From Pseudomonas sp. ok272 (lineage in GTDB: Bacteria; Pseudomonadota; Gammaproteobacteria; Pseudomonadales; Pseudomonadaceae): a DNA stretch of 64,000 bases. Each line of letters opens with the position of its first letter. The first letter of the stretch is position 1. The notes under the pieces were generated by a model. The model worked only from the letters and a program-made list of their open reading frames with translations, was not told the DNA's origin and searched no databases. Where the stretch lies: contig NZ_FOCB01000001.1 of NCBI RefSeq assembly GCF_900109995.1, positions 248,001 to 312,000 of the forward strand, given 5' to 3'. Below are positions 1 to 8,247 of this stretch, one piece after another. The position numbers were made by a program, and so were the translations under genes.

Positions 1-1600
<1,600 letters not shown>

Positions 1601-1622
1601 AAAGTCTGAGTGGCTTTACCTT

Positions 1623-1652
1623 CTACGGCCCGCTTGCGGGCCGTAGTTGTTT
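1623..1652 (+). terminator. intrinsic terminator after adk
   Basis: A 10-bp perfect stem, CTACGGCCCG (1623-1632) with CGGGCCGTAG (1637-1646), has a CTTG tetraloop and is followed by TTGTTT. It lies between the adk stop and the tsaB start, so tsaB expression depends on read-through or on a promoter just downstream (TATACT-like sequence near 1651). Confidence 0.8.
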
Positions 1653-1690
1653 ATACTGGCGCACTTTTTACCTCTGTGACGGATACATCG

Positions 1691-2365
1691 ATGAGCACCT
1701 TGTTGGCCCTGGACACCGCGACTGAAGCTTGCTCCGTTGCTTTGCTGCATGACGGCAAGGTCACGAGCCATTACGAGGTGATCCCGCGCCTGCATGCGCA
1801 GAAGCTGCTGCCGATGATCCAGCAACTGCTGGCTGATGCGGGTACCACGTTGCAGGCGGTCGATGCGATTGCCTTTGGCCGGGGCCCGGGCGCATTCACG
1901 GGGGTGCGGATTGCCATTGGCGTTGTCCAGGGACTGGCGTTTGCCCTGGATCGTCCGGTGTTGCCGGTGTCCAACCTGGCCGTGCTGGCCCAGCGGGCCT
2001 TGCGTGAGCACGGCGCGACCCAGGTCGCGGCGGCCATCGATGCGCGGATGGACGAAGTCTATTGGGGCTGCTACCGCGAAACCGCCGGGGAAATGCGCTT
2101 GCTCGGTGCCGAGGCGGTGCTGCCGCCGGAAGTCGCGGCGCTGCCGGCGGATGCCTCGGGTGAGTGGTTCGGGGCGGGCACTGGCTGGGGGTATGGCGAG
2201 CGCATCGCGGTCAGCGTGAGTGGGCAGGACGCCAGCATGCTGCCGCACGCCCTGGACTTGCTGACCCTGGCGCAGTTCGCCTGGGCGCGGGGCGAGTCGA
2301 TCCCGGCCGACAATGCGCAGCCGGTCTACCTGCGTGACAAAGTGGCGACGCCCAAGGCGCGGTAA
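1691..2365 (+). CDS. tsaB: tRNA threonylcarbamoyladenosine biosynthesis protein TsaB
   Basis: TsaB (YeaZ) is a non-catalytic partner of TsaD and TsaE in making the universal t6A37 modification of ANN-decoding tRNAs. The product is 224 residues, the normal size. It begins LLALDTATEACSVALLHDG, the ASKHA-fold phosphate-1 region, and has the FGRGPGAFTGVRIAIGVVQG segment near residues 64-83 that is diagnostic of TsaB. The start at 1691 (ATGAGCACC) fits the family N-terminus; an upstream in-frame ATG would run through the adk terminator and is unlikely. Downstream lies the MITE/REP region. Confidence 0.95.
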   Translation: MSTLLALDTATEACSVALLHDGKVTSHYEVIPRLHAQKLLPMIQQLLADAGTTLQAVDAIAFGRGPGAFTGVRIAIGVVQGLAFALDRPVLPVSNLAVLAQRALREHGATQVAAAIDARMDEVYWGCYRETAGEMRLLGAEAVLPPEVAALPADASGEWFGAGTGWGYGERIAVSVSGQDASMLPHALDLLTLAQFAWARGESIPADNAQPVYLRDKVATPKAR

Positions 2366-2427
2366 TTCATTGCACCGCCTCGCATCCCACAGATGCCGGG
2401 GAACTCCTGTAGGAGCGAGGCTTGCCC

Positions 2428-2572
2428 TAATGCCAGTCAGTTAAGGCGCCAAACCTGTGGGAGCGAGCCTGCTCGCGAAGGCGGCAACACAGCCAACATC
2501 TCCGTTGACTGACCTACTGCTATCGCGAGCAGGCTCGCTCCCACGTGGTTTTCGCTTAACTGACTGGCATTA
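2428..2572. mobile_element. 145-bp MITE-like element carrying an internal REPIN, inserted into a REP
   Basis: The ends are perfect 18-bp inverted repeats: TAATGCCAGTCAGTTAAG at 2428-2445 and its complement at 2555-2572. The element is flanked by a perfect 10-bp direct repeat, AGGCTTGCCC, at 2418-2427 and 2573-2582, which looks like a target-site duplication. Removing the element and one copy rejoins a REP-like sequence (AGGAGCGAGGCTTGCCC + GCGAAAGCG). Inside are two inverted REP arms (about 2458-2478 and 2523-2544). No transposase is encoded, so movement would need an element elsewhere in the genome with the same ends. A 10-bp duplication is within the range made by IS4-type transposases, but the family is a guess. 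Confidence 0.75.
2458..2544. repeat. REPIN (inverted REP pair) inside the MITE-like element
   Basis: The arms GTGGGAGCGAGCCTGCTCGC (from 2458) and GCGAGCAGGCTCGCTCCCAC (ending 2544) are inverted copies around a spacer of about 45 bp. This is the commonest REP type in the window. Confidence 0.85.
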
Positions 2573-2731
2573 AGGCTTGCCCGCGAAAGCGATCTCCTGG
2601 GCAAGCCAATCGTCAGTTTCCCCTCGCGGTTTTAAACCTTTTGTCCTTTATGTGTTCTAGTTATCACTTGGCGATTTGCGAACGAGGTTAAGTGCCGCTA
2701 AATTGCCATCATTGAACACGGGCATGTACTT

Positions 2732-3040
2732 ATGCGTATTGACGGCTTTTCTTCTCAGTCCTTTCCCATCCAGCGCAAGCCTCGCAAGGGCCAGGCGACG
2801 GTGGATGAGTCCCTCGAGGATATCGAAGGCGAGCTGGAATTCCCGACCGAAGAGCAACTGGCCGCCCGAGCTGCCAAAGCCGCTGCCCAGCGCCTGAGCA
2901 ACCTCCCGGCCCGCCAGCAGGACATGCTCTACCATCGTTCGATGAACCGAAGCGTGGCGATGGCCCTGGCCAGCTACCTCAGCACCGCCGGCTTTGTTGA
3001 CTGGGAAATGGAAGTGCTGGGTCTCGACCTGTACATCTGA
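2732..3040 (+). CDS. conserved hypothetical protein, 102 aa
   Basis: I do not recognise a function. The product has 102 residues with no signal peptide or membrane segment. It has a basic N-terminus (FPIQRKPRKGQ), an acidic stretch (ESLEDIEGELEFPTEEQL, about 27-44), an alanine-rich helix (AARAAKAAAQRL), then YHRSMNRSVAMALASYLSTAGFVDWEMEVLGLDLYI. The C-terminal half looks like a compact helical fold. The stop TGA (3038-3040) shares its last base with the ATG of the YecE gene (TGATG), so the two are translationally coupled and probably act in the same process. The start ATG at 2732 is the only sensible one for the frame. Confidence 0.8.
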   Translation: MRIDGFSSQSFPIQRKPRKGQATVDESLEDIEGELEFPTEEQLAARAAKAAAQRLSNLPARQQDMLYHRSMNRSVAMALASYLSTAGFVDWEMEVLGLDLYI

Positions 3041-3900
3041 TGCAACGGCCTTATTACCTCGGTTGTCCGTCCTGGAGCGAAAACGCCTGGCGCGACTACC
3101 TGTATCCACACACCGCCCGCCCGAATGAGTTTCTAGGCCTGTATTGCCAGGTGTTCAACGCCGTCGAAGGCAACACCACGTTCTATGCGCGGCCCGCGCC
3201 GACGACGATAGAGCGCTGGGCACAGGTCATGCCCGAACACTTTCGCTTCACCGCCAAGTTCCCCAGCGACATCAGTCATGGGGGCGACCTGCGTGAGCAA
3301 CTGACGGCGGCCGACACCTTCGTGCAACTGCTCAGCCCCCTGGGCGCGCGCGTCGCGCCGCTGTGGCTGCAGCTGTCGAAGGCCTTCACCCCGCAACGCC
3401 TGGGGGAACTGGCCGGGTTCATCGATGGCGTGCAGCGTCCACTGGCGGTGGAGGTGCGCCATCCAGAGTTCTTTGCCAAGGGCGATGCCGAGCGTCGTCT
3501 CAATCGCCTGTTGCGCGAGCGTGGGGTGGAGCGCATCTGCCTCGATCCACGGGCACTGTTCAGTTGCACCTCGGGCGAACCGTCAGTGCTCCATGCCCAA
3601 TCGAAGAAGCCCAACGTGCCCACGCGGCCGGCGGCGTTCAGCCAGTTTCCGCAGGTGCGTTTCATCGGTCATCCGGTGCTTGAAGCCAACGAGGCATTCC
3701 TGACACCGTGGGTCGAGAAAATCGCCCAGTGGATCGAAGAAGGGCGCACGCCGTACATCTTCCTGCACACCGCCGACAACCTGCTGGCCGCCGCGCTGGC
3801 ACAGCGTTTTCATGCGCGCTTGATGCTGCGTTTGCCTGGCTTGGCGGCCTTGCCTGAGTTATACAGAGAGCCCGTCGCCGAGCAATTGGGCTTGCTCTGA
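3040..3900 (+). CDS. DUF72 (YecE) family protein
   Basis: This is a DUF72/YecE TIM-barrel-like protein of 286 residues, the usual family length; its biochemical role is not established. Typical features are the opening YYLGCPSWSENAWRDYLYP, then EFLGLYCQVFNAVEGNTTFYARP, the RFTAKFPSDISH segment near residue 70, AVEVRHPEFF near 150, and a C-terminal PYIFLHTADN. The start codon overlaps the stop of the 102-aa gene by one base, which indicates coupled translation. A hairpin overlaps its 3' end and may terminate the pair. Confidence 0.9.
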   Translation: MQRPYYLGCPSWSENAWRDYLYPHTARPNEFLGLYCQVFNAVEGNTTFYARPAPTTIERWAQVMPEHFRFTAKFPSDISHGGDLREQLTAADTFVQLLSPLGARVAPLWLQLSKAFTPQRLGELAGFIDGVQRPLAVEVRHPEFFAKGDAERRLNRLLRERGVERICLDPRALFSCTSGEPSVLHAQSKKPNVPTRPAAFSQFPQVRFIGHPVLEANEAFLTPWVEKIAQWIEEGRTPYIFLHTADNLLAAALAQRFHARLMLRLPGLAALPELYREPVAEQLGLL

Positions 3901-3912
3901 CGACGGGTCTTT
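3871..3912 (+). terminator. hairpin overlapping the end of the YecE gene
   Basis: CCCGTCG (3871-3877) pairs with CGACGGG (3901-3907), and inside it GAGCAA (3880-3885) pairs with TTGCTC (3892-3897). A short pyrimidine tail (TCTTTCCC) follows. Most of the hairpin lies inside the last codons of the gene. The T-tract is weak, so termination may be only partial. Confidence 0.5.
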
Positions 3913-3936
3913 CCCATCGCCTACAGGAGCGAGCCA

Positions 3937-4758
3937 ATGGATGCGCAAACCCTTAGAGCTGAAGCGTTCAAGACCATGCACGAACGTGCCGGGGCCTTTG
4001 TGATTCCCAATCCGTGGGACGCCGGTTCGGCCAAGATGCTCGCGAGCCTGGGGTATCAGGCGCTGGCGACCACCAGCGCCGGCTACGCCTTTTCGATGGC
4101 GCGCCCGGACGGCGCGCTCACGCTCGACGATACCCTGGCCAACGTGCGAGCGATTGTCGCGGCGACGGACTTGCCCGTGGCGGTCGATCTGGAAAACGGC
4201 TTCAGCGACGATCCCTGGCGATCGGCCCAGAGCCTGCTGCACGCCGCCAGTGCCGGGGCGGTCGGTGGCTCGATCGAGGATGCCACGGGGCGCGAAGAAG
4301 GCCCGATCTACTGCTTCGAACACGCCGTGGCGCGGATCGAGGCGGCGGTCGCGGTTGCCCGCAGCTTGCCGTTCCCGTTCACCCTGACTGCACGCGCCGA
4401 GAACTATCTGCACGGCAAGCCTGACCTGGCCGACACCATTCGCCGTTTGCAGGCATTCGCCGAAGCAGGCGCCGATGTGCTTTACGCCCCGGGCTTGCGC
4501 ACGGCCGAAGAGGTGCTGGCGGTGGTCCGCGCCGTGGCGCCCAAACCGGTCAATGTGTTGATGTCAGGCGGGTTGAAGCTGAATGTGGCGCAGCTCAGTG
4601 AGATGGGGGTCAAGCGCATCAGCGTCGGCTCGTCCATGGCGCTGGCCGCTTATGGCGAGTTCTACCGGGCTGCCCAGGAGATCCACGACCATGGCACGTT
4701 CACCTACACCGAGCGGTCGATGCCGTTCCAGCAGGCCAATCAGTTGTTCAAGGGCTGA
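3937..4758 (+). CDS. isocitrate lyase/PEP mutase family protein
   Basis: This 273-residue protein belongs to the ICL/PEP-mutase superfamily, which makes or breaks C-C or P-C bonds of alpha-oxyanion carboxylates using Mg2+. Landmarks are VIPNPWDAGSAKML (residues 22-35), TTSAGYAFSMARPDG near 50, VAVDLENGF (the metal-binding region) near 84, GGSIEDATG near 110 and TARAENYL near 150. The ICL hallmark KKCGH is absent, so it is not isocitrate lyase itself. The substrate (oxaloacetate, a methylisocitrate-like acid or a phosphonate) cannot be told from sequence. A GGAGCGAG Shine-Dalgarno precedes ATG 3937. Confidence 0.85.
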   Translation: MDAQTLRAEAFKTMHERAGAFVIPNPWDAGSAKMLASLGYQALATTSAGYAFSMARPDGALTLDDTLANVRAIVAATDLPVAVDLENGFSDDPWRSAQSLLHAASAGAVGGSIEDATGREEGPIYCFEHAVARIEAAVAVARSLPFPFTLTARAENYLHGKPDLADTIRRLQAFAEAGADVLYAPGLRTAEEVLAVVRAVAPKPVNVLMSGGLKLNVAQLSEMGVKRISVGSSMALAAYGEFYRAAQEIHDHGTFTYTERSMPFQQANQLFKG

Positions 4759-4801
4759 GCCATAGCGTCGGGCGAGGCGGGTAGTGAGCGCCTTGCCTGA
4801 T

Positions 4802-5422
4802 TCAGGCAGCGATGCGCAGGTTGTGCAGGACGATGGGGCGGGCCCAGCCGATGTCGAAGTCGAACTGCTTGCGCTGCTCCTCCAACTCTTCAGGCGGGTA
4901 GGGCGGCGCGGGCTTGTCCAGCAAGTCGAGTTCGAACTCGGCAATCGGCAGGAACAACGCGCGCGGTTGTGGCGCCGGCCCCGGCTCGGGCAGCGGCTGG
5001 CCAGCGGTGAGCACGATCGGGCGAACCCATGCGCTGTCGTAGTTTTGCTGTGACTGCTGGGCGACGATGTCATCGGCCGGGAACGGCGGGGCCGGTTTGT
5101 CCAGCAGCTCCATTTCGAATTCGGCGATCGGCAGGAACAGCGGCTCCGGCGGGCGAATCTCGGTGTCGACCACATCGCAGGCGCGTTGCGCGACGATCTT
5201 GTCCAGCAATTGCGAGCCGCCAGGGGGTTCATCCGGACCGTCGACGGCCACCGGGACGTAGGAGCCGGCTGGCGGTGCCCCCTCACCCAACTGATCGGCC
5301 AGCGCCTGGGCAAAGAAATCCTGCCACAGATGACTGACGCCGCTCAGTGTTTGGGTGTTCTGCCGGCTGTATTCGCGGTAAGGCGTAATAAAGCCGCTGG
5401 GGATGCGTTGAAGGTCTGACAT
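4802..5422 (-). CDS. conserved hypothetical protein with an internal tandem duplication
   Basis: Function unknown; 206 residues with no signal peptide or membrane helix. The C-terminal half holds two copies of a 45-residue unit, at about 94-138 and 155-199. Both read LFLPIAEFE(M/L)(E/D)LLDKPAPP near the start and (W)(V/A)RPIVL at the end, joined by a proline-rich linker (GQPLPEPGPAPQP). The middle region QLLDKIVAQRACDVVDTEI (71-89) may be a decayed third copy. The unit is acidic and proline-rich and could be a binding module. It diverges from rsmJ with a 93-bp gap that must hold both promoters. A GTCAGAC-start context (ATG at 5422) is clear. Confidence 0.82.
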   Translation of the reverse strand: MSDLQRIPSGFITPYREYSRQNTQTLSGVSHLWQDFFAQALADQLGEGAPPAGSYVPVAVDGPDEPPGGSQLLDKIVAQRACDVVDTEIRPPEPLFLPIAEFEMELLDKPAPPFPADDIVAQQSQQNYDSAWVRPIVLTAGQPLPEPGPAPQPRALFLPIAEFELDLLDKPAPPYPPEELEEQRKQFDFDIGWARPIVLHNLRIAA

Positions 5423-5515
5423 TTTTCTCGGTCGACGCTCAGCTCTGGCAAAATGCTCGATAGTTTGGTTATCGGCCGTTTTTGCCGAAATTTAATTTTT
5501 TGAGTGTGTTTTCTG

Positions 5516-6298
5516 ATGAGTGAGCAACCTGCGGCCAGCCGTATCAAAGTCGAGGCCCTGGCCGATGCCTTTCAGGCGCAAGCCGAGCACTGGGCCGAGC
5601 GCCTGGGTTTGCCGCTGCAACTGGACGATGCCGAGTTCGCCTTGCAAGTGGGCGAGCAGGGCTTGCAGCTGCAACAGCTGGGCCCGGATGCGCCTGGCCC
5701 GGTGCGTGTGGATTTCGTCGAGGGTGGCGCGGCCCATCGCCGGTTGTACGGCGGTGGCAGCGGGCAGATGATCGCCAAGGCCGTGGGAGTGGCCCAGGGC
5801 GTACGCCCGCGGGTGCTGGATGCCACGGCAGGGTTGGGCAAGGATGGCTTCGTGCTGGCCAGCCTGGGCTGCGAGATGAGCCTGATCGAGCGCCAGCCGC
5901 TGATTGGCGCCCTGCTTGAAGATGGCCTGGCCCGCGCGGCGCAGGATTTCGACGTGGCGCCGATTGTCGCGCGCATGCAGTTGCTCAAGGGCAACTCGAT
6001 TGAGCTGATGCGCACCTGGCAAGGCGAGCCACCGCAGGTGATCTACCTCGATCCGATGTTCCCCCACCGGGAGAAAACCGCGCTGGTGAAGAAGGAAATG
6101 CGCCTGTTCCGGCCACTGGTGGGCGATGACAATGATGCCCCCGCGTTGCTGGCGGCCGCATTGGCCCTGGCGAGTCACCGCGTGGTGGTCAAGCGCCCGC
6201 GCAAGGCACCGTGCATTGAGGGGCCCAAGCCCAGCCATGCGTTGGATGGCAAATCAAGCCGCTACGACATCTATCCGAAGAAGGCCCTCAAGCCTTGA
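5516..6298 (+). CDS. rsmJ: 16S rRNA (guanine1516-N2)-methyltransferase RsmJ
   Basis: RsmJ methylates N2 of G1516 (E. coli numbering) in 16S rRNA using SAM. The product is 260 residues. The SAM-binding motif I is [19 protein letters not shown] (about 99-117), followed by the acidic [19 protein letters not shown]. The catalytic-region block [20 protein letters not shown] near residue 178 matches RsmJ closely, as does VVVKRP near the C-terminus. ATG 5516 is chosen because the family starts just before the LADAFQ helix and the upstream in-frame ATG (5504) is crowded by the intergenic region. A REPIN follows. Confidence 0.95.
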   Translation: MSEQPAASRIKVEALADAFQAQAEHWAERLGLPLQLDDAEFALQVGEQGLQLQQLGPDAPGPVRVDFVEGGAAHRRLYGGGSGQMIAKAVGVAQGVRPRVLDATAGLGKDGFVLASLGCEMSLIERQPLIGALLEDGLARAAQDFDVAPIVARMQLLKGNSIELMRTWQGEPPQVIYLDPMFPHREKTALVKKEMRLFRPLVGDDNDAPALLAAALALASHRVVVKRPRKAPCIEGPKPSHALDGKSSRYDIYPKKALKP

Positions 6299-6314
6299 GA
6301 CCGCGCTGATTTCA

Positions 6315-6388
6315 TCGCGAGCAGGCTCGCTCCCACAGTGGGTCGACGTACCAGCCCTGTGGGAGCGAGACCGGCTTGCCGGCGAACG
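6315..6388. repeat. REPIN between rsmJ and mexL
   Basis: The left arm is TCGCGAGCAGGCTCGCTCCC (from 6315); the right arm (6359-6388) is GTGGGAGCGAGACCGGCTTG followed by CCGGCGAAC, a diverged arm. It lies between convergent genes and may help end both transcripts. Confidence 0.8.
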
Positions 6389-6410
6389 CATCACCCCAGC
6401 CCTGTCAGGC

Positions 6411-7049
6411 TCACTCAGGCCGATAAGCGCGCATAAACAACGCCACCACTTCGCACACATGAGCCTCGGCCGCCTCACCGGTCAACGGCTCGCCACAGCC
6501 GAACATCAGACGGAAATTCCCCGCGCCCTTGAGCAGGCAGAAGAAGTGCTCGGCAGCGTTGCGCGGCTTGTCGATGGCCAGCACACCCAATTGGTCGATT
6601 TTGCCGAGCAGGCGCTCCATGCCCTGCAGCATCCGCTGGGGACCGGCTTCGAAGAAGATCATCGACAGTTTTGGGTCCTGGCTGCCGAGCGCCATGATCA
6701 GGCGATGCAAATTCACCGATTCATCGCTGTTGATCAGCTGATGAAAGCCTCTGGCAATGTTCAGCAATACATTTTCTACCGGCATGCCGTCGGGCAATTC
6801 AAAGAACAACGTAGGCAATTGCTCTTCGCATTTGGCCATCACCGCGGCGGAAAACAGCGTTTCCTTGTCGTTGAAGTGGCTGTAGACCGTCAGCTTCGAC
6901 ACGCCGGCCCCGGCGGCTACCGCGTCCATGCTGGTGTTGGCGTAGCCGTTGTCGAGGAACAGGCGTTTCGCCGCCTCAAGGATCGCTTGGCGCTTGGCGA
7001 GATCCTTCGGGCGGCCAGGGCCGTTGGAGGTGAAGAGATTGTCGGACAT
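6411..7049 (-). CDS. mexL: TetR-family repressor of the mexJK operon (MexL-like)
   Basis: This 212-residue TetR-family regulator has its helix-turn-helix near residues 35-62 (TSMDAVAAGAGVSKLTVYSHFNDKETLF, cut here by the motif boundaries) and a variable ligand-binding C-terminal domain with one cysteine pair region (FCLLKGAGNFRLMFGCGEP). It diverges from mexJ-mexK with a 91-bp spacer that carries two matching inverted sites, the expected layout for a self-regulating efflux repressor. The neighbourhood (rsmJ on one side, mexJK on the other, plsB beyond) matches the P. aeruginosa mexL locus from memory, so the MexL assignment rests on family plus synteny. Confidence 0.85.
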   Translation of the reverse strand: MSDNLFTSNGPGRPKDLAKRQAILEAAKRLFLDNGYANTSMDAVAAGAGVSKLTVYSHFNDKETLFSAAVMAKCEEQLPTLFFELPDGMPVENVLLNIARGFHQLINSDESVNLHRLIMALGSQDPKLSMIFFEAGPQRMLQGMERLLGKIDQLGVLAIDKPRNAAEHFFCLLKGAGNFRLMFGCGEPLTGEAAEAHVCEVVALFMRAYRPE

Positions 7050-7058
7050 TTTCTTTTA

Positions 7059-7103
7059 ATACTGGACTGGTGAGTTTGCTATTAATAACATACCGGCCAG
7101 TAT
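7059..7103. promoter_or_regulatory. paired TetR-type operator in the mexL-mexJ intergenic region
   Basis: Site B, ATACCGGCCAGTAT (7090-7103), is a near-perfect palindrome. Site A, ATACTGGACTGGTG (7059-7072), matches the complement of site B (ATACTGGCCGGTAT) at ATACTGG-C-GGT. The centres are 31 bp apart, about three helical turns, which would place two repressor dimers on the same face of DNA over both divergent promoters. That MexL binds here is inference. Confidence 0.65.
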
Positions 7104-7140
7104 AAATATTCCAAGCACCATTAGCGAAAGGTCCTTCACC

Positions 7141-8241
7141 ATGTTCCGCTATGTCTTGCCCCTCGCACTGCCAGTCAGCCTGGCGTTCTTCTTGTCCGCG
7201 TGTGGCCACGAAGAACCGGCGCAAACCTCTGTGCGTCCGGCCATGGTGGTTCAGCCAGAGCCTTCGGCCCAGGCGATGAGCAGCTATCCCGGTGAAGTTC
7301 GGGCGCGCTTCGAGCCAGACCTGGCGTTTCGTATTGGCGGCAAGGTCAGCCGACGACTGGTCGAGGAGGGCGAGCGGGTCAAGGCCAACCAGCCGTTGGC
7401 CGAACTCGACCCACAGGATGTGCGCCTGCAACTGGAAGCCGCCCGCGCCCAAGTGGCGGCCGCCCAGGCCAACCTCAATCTGGTGCGCGCCGAGCGTGAT
7501 CGCTACAAGACCCTGATGGAACGGCAGATGGTCAGCCGCTCGCAGTACGACAATGCCGAAAACCTCTACCGCTCCGGCGAGGCCCGTCTCAAGCAGATCA
7601 AGGCCGAGTTCGACGTGGCCAGCAATCAGGCCAGCTATGCGGTCCTGCGTGCCCCGCAAGATGGGGTGGTGGCCAAGCGGGCGGTGGAAGTCGGACAAGT
7701 CGTCGCCGCCGGGCAAACGGTGTTTACCCTGGCCACCGATGGCGAGCGTGAAGTGTTGATCAGCCTGCCGGAGCACAACTTCGGTCGTTTCAAGGTCGGC
7801 CAGCCGGTGACGGTTGAACTGTGGAGCCAGCCGGGCCAGCGGTTCGCCGGGAGCATCCGTGAACTGTCGCCCGCTGCCGATCCCAAGTCGCGCACCTTCG
7901 CCGCGCGCATTGCCTTCACCGCCGGCAAGGTGCCGGCCGAGCTGGGCCAGAGTGCCCGGGTGTTTATCCAGGCGGGCGACGCGGTGTCGCTGTCGGTGCC
8001 GCTCTCGGCACTCACCGCCGAAAACGGCGCGACGTATGTGTGGGTGGTCGGTGCCAATAACACCCTGAAAAAGACCCCGGTGAGTGTCGGAGCATTCGGT
8101 GAGAAAAGCGTGCCGGTACTCCAAGGCCTCAGCCCCGGCGACTGGGTCGTGGCGGCCGGCGTGCATGTGCTCCATGACGGCCAGCAGGTGCGGCCGGTGG
8201 ATCGCTCCAACCGTGTGGTCAATCTAGCGGTCAAGGAGTAG
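7141..8241 (+). CDS. mexJ: RND efflux periplasmic adaptor, MexJ-like lipoprotein
   Basis: This membrane fusion protein joins the inner-membrane RND pump to an outer-membrane channel. The product is 366 residues. The N-terminus is a lipoprotein signal with lipobox LSAC (Cys21). A split biotinyl-lipoyl domain follows (LAFRIGGKVSRRLVEEGERVKANQPLAELD near 60-90 and LRAPQDGVVAKRAVEVGQVV near 170-190) around a long alpha hairpin rich in Ala/Gln/Glu (95-160), then beta-barrel and membrane-proximal domains. The start is preceded by GAAAGG. mexK begins 6 bp after the stop. No outer-membrane factor gene is nearby, so the pump must borrow one (OprM or OpmH do this in P. aeruginosa). Confidence 0.9.
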   Translation: MFRYVLPLALPVSLAFFLSACGHEEPAQTSVRPAMVVQPEPSAQAMSSYPGEVRARFEPDLAFRIGGKVSRRLVEEGERVKANQPLAELDPQDVRLQLEAARAQVAAAQANLNLVRAERDRYKTLMERQMVSRSQYDNAENLYRSGEARLKQIKAEFDVASNQASYAVLRAPQDGVVAKRAVEVGQVVAAGQTVFTLATDGEREVLISLPEHNFGRFKVGQPVTVELWSQPGQRFAGSIRELSPAADPKSRTFAARIAFTAGKVPAELGQSARVFIQAGDAVSLSVPLSALTAENGATYVWVVGANNTLKKTPVSVGAFGEKSVPVLQGLSPGDWVVAAGVHVLHDGQQVRPVDRSNRVVNLAVKE

Positions 8242-8247
8242 TCCCCG

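Noticed and set aside
5492..6238. A 248-codon open frame antisense to rsmJ
   Set aside because: It mirrors rsmJ, which has all RsmJ motifs on the plus strand.
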